Source: CAZTWC01 sp964617105 [NCBI: uncultured Myxococcia bacterium]
GTDB taxonomy: Bacteria; CAZTWC01
DNA: 11,078 nucleotides
Direction: 5' to 3'
Assembly (NCBI GenBank): GCA_964617105.1
Contig: CAZTWC010000105.1
Coordinates: 1-11,078 of the forward strand
In this document: positions 7,044 through 11,078 of the stretch, piece by piece
Numbering within the stretch: position 1 is the first letter of the stretch
Layout of the letters: every line of letters starts with the position of its first letter
Notes under the pieces: generated by a model
The model's database searches: none
The model's input: only the letters and a program-made list of their open reading frames with translations
Told to the model about the DNA's origin: nothing
Translations under genes and position numbers: made by a program

Positions 7044-7217
7044 TTAACCTATTAAATTCCAGGTGCCCGGCACTTTAATATAATCTTTTGGGGCCATGTA
7101 TTTATCTGGATTGGCGGCAAACTCCTCCGGATCAATCAACTTTTTCCAGAAAAATCTCCATTGGCCGTTTAGTTTTAGCGGCCCGTGTTTCTCGAAAATA
7201 GTTCTTGAAATTAAATT
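7044..7217 (-). pseudogene. Fragment of a 7TMR-DISM-type sensor gene
   Basis: On the minus strand an open stretch without a start codon reads FEKHGPLKLNGQWRFFW and then continues to DYIKVPGTWN before a TAA at 7044-7046. The spaced pattern GPLxLxGxWxFxWxxLxxP...VPGxW is what I associate with the extracellular start of 7TMR-DISM sensors, which precede GGDEF, adenylate cyclase or kinase domains. Only about 50 residues survive. The 5' end is lost close to the start of the GC-rich transposon block, and the 3' end stops just after the VPGxW motif. It is not expected to be functional. Confidence 0.5.
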
Positions 7218-7233
7218 CTCAATTGGTTATAAT
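7205..7233 (+). promoter_or_regulatory. Near-consensus sigma-70 promoter for mntA-hepT
   Basis: TTGAAA (7205-7210), a 17-base spacer and a perfect TATAAT (7228-7233), with the start of transcription predicted near 7240. The leader to the mntA ATG is about 25 bases and carries GGAAGGAG (7253-7260). Confidence 0.72.
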
Positions 7234-7264
7234 ATCAATGAGTTTTGAGAAAGGAAGGAGTCCC

Positions 7265-7555
7265 ATGCAACCATCCATTGCTCTTGACCTAAAAAGAAGT
7301 GCAATACGTGAATCGGCGAGCCGTTTTCGCGTGGCGAACCCGCGCATCTTTGGCTCAGTGTTACACGGCACCGATAAAGAAGGCAGCGATCTAGACCTGC
7401 TGGTCGATGCGCTACCTGGCGCTACGCTATTTGATTTGGGTGGTCTGCAAGATGAGTTGGAAACGCTGCTCGGAGTACAAGTCGTTTTGCTGACGCCAGC
7501 CGACCTGCCGCCGAAGTTCCGGTCCAAGGTACTCGCGGAGGCGCAACCAGTATGA
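7265..7555 (+). CDS. mntA: MntA-type nucleotidyltransferase antitoxin
   Basis: A 96-residue minimal nucleotidyltransferase. The family signature GSx10DxD is present: G30-S31, then D42-L-D44 within GSVLHGTDKEGSDLDLLVD. In characterised pairs MntA neutralises HepT by adding AMP units to a tyrosine near the HepT active site. The third acidic position, usually VDV(L/V)T in related sequences, reads VVLLT, with V74 where Asp is expected. I chose ATG 7265 because a strong GGAAGGAG lies 4 bases upstream and the promoter fits. The frame is open further upstream, but that start would run into the promoter. It overlaps hepT by ATGA. It is GC-richer than the flanking genes, in line with arrival on the transposon. 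Confidence 0.9.
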   Translation: MQPSIALDLKRSAIRESASRFRVANPRIFGSVLHGTDKEGSDLDLLVDALPGATLFDLGGLQDELETLLGVQVVLLTPADLPPKFRSKVLAEAQPV

Positions 7556-7920
7556 ACGAAAACCGACTTCCAGATTACCTAGAACACATCCAGAAGGCTG
7601 CAACAGATGCATGTGACTTTGTGGAAGGGTTGACCAAAGACGACTTCTTGGAAGATAAACGTACCCAGCAGGCCGTCATCATGAGCCTCATTATCATTGG
7701 CGAAGCTGCTACGAAGGTGATGGATAGTTACGCCGACTTCACGCAGACCCACCCCAAAGTGCCTTGGCGCAGCATGCGTGGTATGCGCAATCGCATTGCC
7801 CACGGCTATTTCGATATCAACTTGGACGTGGTGTGGGAAACGGTGCAAACGGCGCTGCCAGAACTGCTGAAGCAATTGTCCCCCGTGCGCCTTGATGCTC
7901 ACAACGAAGACAGGCACTAA
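7552..7920 (+). CDS. hepT: HepT-type HEPN ribonuclease toxin
   Basis: A 122-residue, mostly helical HEPN (DUF86/HepT) protein. The ribonuclease motif RX4HXY is intact as R79-N-R-I-A-H84-G-Y86 in GMRNRIAHGYFDI. The tyrosine Y86 is the residue AMPylated by MntA in studied systems. The upstream helix IIIGEAATKVM (47-57) is typical of the family. Family role: RNA cleavage that halts growth when the antitoxin is lost. It starts inside the mntA stop codon (ATGA), so the two are co-translated. A run of ten C residues (7926-7935) follows the stop before the resolvase gene. Confidence 0.93.
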   Translation: MNENRLPDYLEHIQKAATDACDFVEGLTKDDFLEDKRTQQAVIMSLIIIGEAATKVMDSYADFTQTHPKVPWRSMRGMRNRIAHGYFDINLDVVWETVQTALPELLKQLSPVRLDAHNEDRH

Positions 7921-7975
7921 ACTAACCCCCCCCCCAAGCGATGCAGGAACATATTGACAGGGAGAGAGACAAGTC

Positions 7976-8533
7976 ATGCTGATCGGTTACGCGCGCGTCT
8001 CGACGCAGGATCAGAAAATTGAATTTCAACGGGAAGCCTTAGCCAAGGCTGGTTGTCAGAGGGTCTTTGAGGACAAGGTGAGCGGCACACGGGCCGAGCG
8101 TCTCGGCTTGGCCAAGACACTAGAAATGCTCCGCGAAGGTGACACCTTGGTCGTGTGGAAACTCGACCGGCTGGGGCGTAGCGTCAAGCAATTGGTCGAT
8201 CTGGTCGGCGAATTACATAACCAAGGCATCCAGTTCAAAAGCCTCACTGACTCCATCGACACCGGTTCGCCATCGGGTCGGTTCTTCTTCCACGTCATGG
8301 CCAGCCTTGCCGAGATGGAGCGCGAACTGACCATCGAACGTACCCGCGCCGGGCTAAAAGTCGCCCGGCAACTCGGTCGCAAAGGCGGTCGCAAGCGCAA
8401 GATGACCGAAAGCAAAATCGAATCAGCCAAGAAATTGCTAGCTAGCGGCACCCCCCCCAAGGACGTAGCCAAGAACCTCGGTGTGTCAGTTCCTACTCTG
8501 TACCGCTGGGTGCCTGCCTCAGCAAACCCTTAG
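7976..8533 (+). CDS. tnpR: Tn3-family serine resolvase
   Basis: A 185-residue serine recombinase of full resolvase length. The catalytic domain has the nucleophile S9 in YARVST, with R7, R65 and R68 in KLDRLGRS, and FFFHVMASLAEMERELTIERT (104-124) leading into the long dimer helix. The C-terminal helix-turn-helix lies at about 147-180 (KDVAKNLGVSVPTLYRW). Family role: resolving cointegrates at a res site. Ribosome-binding GGGAGAG lies just upstream. The stop codon lies inside the 38-bp terminal repeat. A C8 run (8451-8458) sits within the helix-turn-helix part. The 55-base gap upstream is too short for a complete three-site res. Confidence 0.93.
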   Translation: MLIGYARVSTQDQKIEFQREALAKAGCQRVFEDKVSGTRAERLGLAKTLEMLREGDTLVVWKLDRLGRSVKQLVDLVGELHNQGIQFKSLTDSIDTGSPSGRFFFHVMASLAEMERELTIERTRAGLKVARQLGRKGGRKRKMTESKIESAKKLLASGTPPKDVAKNLGVSVPTLYRWVPASANP

Positions 8534-8566
8534 CGTGCTATTTTTTCCGTTTCGTGAGCAGACCCC
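8529..8566 (-). mobile_element. Right terminal inverted repeat of a Tn3-family (Tn21/Tn501-like) transposon
   Basis: Read on the minus strand from its outer end, this 38-bp site begins GGGGTC, contains ACGGAAAA and ends AGCACGCTAAG. That closely matches the Tn21/Tn501 terminal repeats as I remember them, including the exact 38-bp length. The outer end is at 8566, followed by ATGAT (8567-8571), a possible 5-bp target duplication. The matching left repeat is not seen in the window. Confidence 0.82.
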
Positions 8567-8624
8567 ATGATGCCCGAAAACTAGATCCAGGCAATTTTCC
8601 AGTAGCATTGGACACAAAACCCCA

Positions 8625-9818
8625 TCAGCCGTCTTTAATAGCGTCCCAGAGATCCTGCCCCTTTTTCTTAAACAAAGCCATAACCCGAGCGTTACCCTCA
8701 GTGGCCTCTTTGAAATCGGTTTGTTCGGTCCGCATCTCCTGTATAAACTGTAGGGCTTTTTTATCTTCGCCAAAATGATGATACAACATGGCGATTATAT
8801 AGTTGACCTTAATGGAGGCTTCGTGATTGTTGGCTTCCAGATAACTATCCAGCGCCATCTTTAACTGAGCCGCCTCCTTTTCCGGCATTTCGGCATTACA
8901 ATACAATCTAGCCTTACGCAAATAGCAAGCCGCCTCTTTGGGCTGTAAATTTTTAGAAGATTTATTCCCCTCAATTATAAAGCAGTGCAACGCTAAGTCA
9001 TAGGTGATGATGGCTTCGTCAAAGGAACGGGGTCGTTCAAAAACTTTGGAAAGTTCCTCTATACTTAACTTGAAACCATAAGCATCTTCGATTATTTTTT
9101 CCCGCTCCTCCTGGGCGCTTTTAATATACTTGTGGAACCTGGGAATAGTGGTGGGAAAACCCTTTTCCTGGCCGATAAAACTCGCCTTGTCATCTGATGC
9201 ATAGAGGCACTTGGGGCAGAGGGTTACAGCATGATTTAAAAATTCACTCTTTATAAAAGGTGATTGCTCCAGGTAGTCGGCCACCTGAAAATAAGTAGAT
9301 ATCACTTTTTGGCTTTTCGCCTTGAGGGTGTAGGAGATTATATTGGTATACCTGCAGATAGGACACTTTACTTTCAACACCTGAATCGGGTCTTTTTTTC
9401 CTTCTGGCAGACTAAAATTCTTGTTGAGCCGCAGTTTCTCCCGGCGCTTCTTGTCCTGGAGACAGTCCTCGATCTTCTTTTTCAACTCTTCGGGGTCCAC
9501 CGGTTTGAAAGTATAAAAGGTTATACCCAGGTTATCCACTTCCTTAAGGTCCTCTTCGGTCATTCTAGCCGCCAAAGCAATATAAGGAATATCGGCGATC
9601 TCCGGCACTTCCAGCTTCTGTTTGATCACTTCAAAACCGTCCATATCCGGCATTTCCAGATCAATAAGCATTAAATCCGGAACAACTTCCTTGGCCTTTT
9701 GCAGTCCTTCCGGGCCGTTTTTGGCCATCTCAACTTCGAACCCCAATTGTTTTAACTGATTGGCAATTATCCGTCTGGAAACCATAGAGTCATCTACCAA
9801 CAATATTTTTTTGGCCAT
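8625..9818 (-). CDS. Response-regulator receiver fused to DUF2225 domain
   Basis: A 397-residue protein. Residues 1-120 are a CheY-like receiver with the acidic pair D9-D10, phospho-acceptor D53 (LMLIDLEMPDMDG) and K105 (FKPVDPEEL). The conserved Ser/Thr switch residue after strand 4 is replaced by A83 (IALAARMTEED). From about 145 there is a DUF2225-like region with two zinc-type pairs, C152-P-I-C155 and C201-P-K-C204. A helical, TPR-like tail follows (about 260-390). Function of DUF2225 is unknown; the zinc ribbon and repeats suggest binding to protein or nucleic acid. No kinase gene is adjacent. It is 77 bases downstream of the thiD-like gene and ends about 58 bases from the transposon end. 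Confidence 0.87.
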   Translation of the reverse strand: MAKKILLVDDSMVSRRIIANQLKQLGFEVEMAKNGPEGLQKAKEVVPDLMLIDLEMPDMDGFEVIKQKLEVPEIADIPYIALAARMTEEDLKEVDNLGITFYTFKPVDPEELKKKIEDCLQDKKRREKLRLNKNFSLPEGKKDPIQVLKVKCPICRYTNIISYTLKAKSQKVISTYFQVADYLEQSPFIKSEFLNHAVTLCPKCLYASDDKASFIGQEKGFPTTIPRFHKYIKSAQEEREKIIEDAYGFKLSIEELSKVFERPRSFDEAIITYDLALHCFIIEGNKSSKNLQPKEAACYLRKARLYCNAEMPEKEAAQLKMALDSYLEANNHEASIKVNYIIAMLYHHFGEDKKALQFIQEMRTEQTDFKEATEGNARVMALFKKKGQDLWDAIKDG

Positions 9819-9895
9819 TTTTCTTTTATCCCTTTACAGTTTTGTCATTATTATTGGACTATTGTGATTCAAAATTTACTAATTTATAATATTCT

Positions 9896-10729
9896 CTATA
9901 ATATTTCTCTCGATGTCAAGATTTCTAACGGAGAAAAATAGGACAAGCCTTCCGAAGGCCTAAATTGGTGCATAAAACGCTCTTCCATATATTTGCACCC
10001 CTTTTCCACTGCCTCCTTCCGAGAATATCCCCTGGCCTTCAGCGCGCAGATGGCTGCGGCCAACCGGCAACCGCTTCCTCTTACATTACTGCCCGGTATC
10101 CGACGGGAAACCAGGCATTGTTTTTCCTCCCCCTTTAAATAAAGCCGATTTTCCACCATATCGCCCTGGCCGTGCCCTCCTTTTATCAGAAGATGGCCAT
10201 CAAAAAACCTGGCAATGGCTGCCGATGCCCGGAGGGGCAAATCCTGTCTCTCCTCTCCTCCGCCGCTGAGAATTATTCCGGCTAAAAAAGCGGCCTCTTC
10301 CAGGTTGGGAGTAATCATATCCACCGCTGGAATAAGCCTGCTGATTATCTCTTTCATGATTTTGGTTTCCACCAGGGAAGCGCCAACCGAAGCCTTAAGT
10401 ATTGGATCCCAAAGCACAAAGGGCGAGGGTAACAACCGGCTGATAAATTTTACAATTATCTCCGCCTGGGTGAAGGAGGATAATAGACCTATCTTTACTG
10501 CCCGGGGTTTAAAATCAACAGTTATTGATTCCAACTGCTGCTCCAGGCATTTATCTTCAACCGAAAATAGATGGGTAAAGGTGTGGCTGTTTTGAGCTGT
10601 CAAAGCAGTAACCGCCAGCAGACCGTGCACACCCAAAGCAGTAAATACCTCCAGGTCTGCTACTATACCGGCTCCGCCAGTAGGATCTGAGGCGGCAATA
10701 GAGAGAGCAGAAGGGATGACTACGCTCAC
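9896..10729 (-). CDS. thiD: Hydroxymethylpyrimidine/phosphomethylpyrimidine kinase (ThiD/PdxK family)
   Basis: A 277-residue ribokinase-fold enzyme of standard ThiD length. The substrate end shows the hallmark IAASDPTGGAGIVADLEVF (11-29) and GVHGLLAVTALTAQNS. Further along come KIGLL (79-83), WDPILKAS (107-114), TPNLEEAAFLAG (140-151), LIKGGHG (181-187) and the anion-hole/catalytic region RGSGCRLAAAI (217-227), with C221. Reaction: ATP-dependent phosphorylation of HMP and HMP-P for thiamine synthesis, in the cytoplasm. The usual H-G-T-G-C reads R-G-S-G-C here, so a PdxK-like or altered preference cannot be excluded. The GTG start (10727-10729) overlaps the tatC stop as GTGA. No other thiamine gene is in the window. 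Confidence 0.87.
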   Translation of the reverse strand: MSVVIPSALSIAASDPTGGAGIVADLEVFTALGVHGLLAVTALTAQNSHTFTHLFSVEDKCLEQQLESITVDFKPRAVKIGLLSSFTQAEIIVKFISRLLPSPFVLWDPILKASVGASLVETKIMKEIISRLIPAVDMITPNLEEAAFLAGIILSGGGEERQDLPLRASAAIARFFDGHLLIKGGHGQGDMVENRLYLKGEEKQCLVSRRIPGSNVRGSGCRLAAAICALKARGYSRKEAVEKGCKYMEERFMHQFRPSEGLSYFSPLEILTSREIL

Positions 10730-11078
10730 CCGGCCATCCCCTCCTCCCCTTTATTTTTATCATCTTCCTCTTCTGGACAATTCTCATCTCTGCCAAAGGA
10801 TATCTTCCTGCCCACCTGGGAAAATAGTATCCCCACTTCCCATAACAAACAGGCTGGCACCCCCATCATTATCTGGGTAACCACATCGGGCGGAGTCAAC
10901 AGTGCGGCCACTACAAAAGCGCCCAGGTAGGCATATTTACGAATCTGTTTGAATTTATCTGGAGTAACAATTCTTCCCAAAGAGAGAAAAAACATGAATA
11001 AAGGCAACTCAAAGACCAGGCCGAAAGCAAACAATAGCAGCATAGCCAGAGAGAGATATTCTATTATGGTCAGTATCG
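10726..11078 (-). CDS. tatC: Sec-independent protein translocase TatC (5' end outside window)
   Basis: The last 116 residues of TatC are visible; the N-terminal half lies beyond the right edge. Recognisable features are the IIEYLSLAMLLLFAFGLVFELP segment, containing the conserved Glu of the FExP motif, then RKYAYLGAFVVAALLTPPDVVTQ, a hallmark of TatC, and the final membrane helix MMGVPACLLWEVGILFSQ. The tail is long, acidic and lysine-rich (DENCPEEEDDKNKGEE), as expected for a cytoplasmic end. Role: with TatA/TatB it recognises twin-arginine signal peptides and exports folded proteins across the inner membrane. It is translationally coupled to the thiD-like gene. Confidence 0.93.
   Translation of the reverse strand, partial: ILTIIEYLSLAMLLLFAFGLVFELPLFMFFLSLGRIVTPDKFKQIRKYAYLGAFVVAALLTPPDVVTQIMMGVPACLLWEVGILFSQVGRKISFGRDENCPEEEDDKNKGEEGMAG

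Larger units (their letters stand above)
7205..8566. mobile_element. Truncated or non-autonomous Tn3-family element carrying mntA-hepT and tnpR
   Basis: A block with higher GC than both flanks. In order it holds a promoter, mntA, hepT, tnpR and the right terminal repeat. Toxin-antitoxin pairs beside the resolvase are known from Tn3-family transposons. There is no tnpA and no left repeat, and the left edge abuts a broken sensor gene at about 7190-7205. The left boundary is therefore an estimate from base composition and gene content. Confidence 0.6.

Noticed and set aside
7063-7073. Palindrome GTGCCCGGCAC as a REP/RAYT-type repeat
   Set aside because: It lies in the codons for KVPGTW of the sensor-gene fragment, and no second copy is seen in the window.
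7205-7264. Longer MntA starting upstream of ATG 7265
   Set aside because: The upstream codons coincide with a near-consensus promoter, while ATG 7265 has a strong ribosome-binding site and family-typical length.
7921-7975. res recombination site upstream of tnpR
   Set aside because: The gap is 55 bases, too short for a three-subsite res, and I could not find the paired half-sites.

Overview
The window looks like a bacterial chromosome segment from a flagellated, probably anaerobic, selenium-using bacterium. It carries fliN, a Tat translocase gene, signalling proteins and an apparent in-frame UGA/selenocysteine gene. I cannot name the species. The native genes are AT-leaning. A block at about 7205-8566 is visibly GC-richer and looks acquired.

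Layout. Positions 1-3641 (minus strand) hold one operon, read fliN -> exported metallophosphatase-like selenoprotein -> triple-GAF/HD-GYP protein. fliN and the selenoprotein gene overlap by GTGA, and the HD-GYP gene follows 26 bases later and runs off the left edge. The selenoprotein gene is interrupted by one TGA at 2947-2949. A 7-bp stem with loop GGUCUG begins 11 bases after it, which closely matches the E. coli fdhF type of bacterial SECIS. A compact divergent control region at about 3733-3803 separates this operon from a plus-strand pair: an M24 aminopeptidase (3832-4980) and a secreted protein of unknown function (5016-5615).

Positions 5616-8624 are accessory DNA. They hold a Fic protein, an insertion-sequence remnant whose ribosome-binding site can be sequestered in a hairpin, a short fragment of a 7TMR-DISM-type sensor gene, an MntA/HepT (MNT/HEPN) toxin-antitoxin pair with a near-consensus promoter, and a Tn3-type serine resolvase. 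The resolvase ends inside a 38-bp Tn21/Tn501-like terminal inverted repeat (8529-8566). No tnpA and no left inverted repeat are visible, so this is probably a truncated or non-autonomous Tn3-family element.

Positions 8625-11078 (minus strand) are ordinary genome again: the end of tatC, a thiD/pdxK-type kinase overlapping it by GTGA, and a response-regulator/DUF2225 fusion.

The best lead is the selenoprotein. A UGA replaces the last Cys of the PCGC motif I associate with this exported 5'-nucleotidase-like family, giving a C-G-U redox-like motif, and the gene is translationally coupled to fliN beside a cyclic-di-GMP phosphodiesterase candidate.
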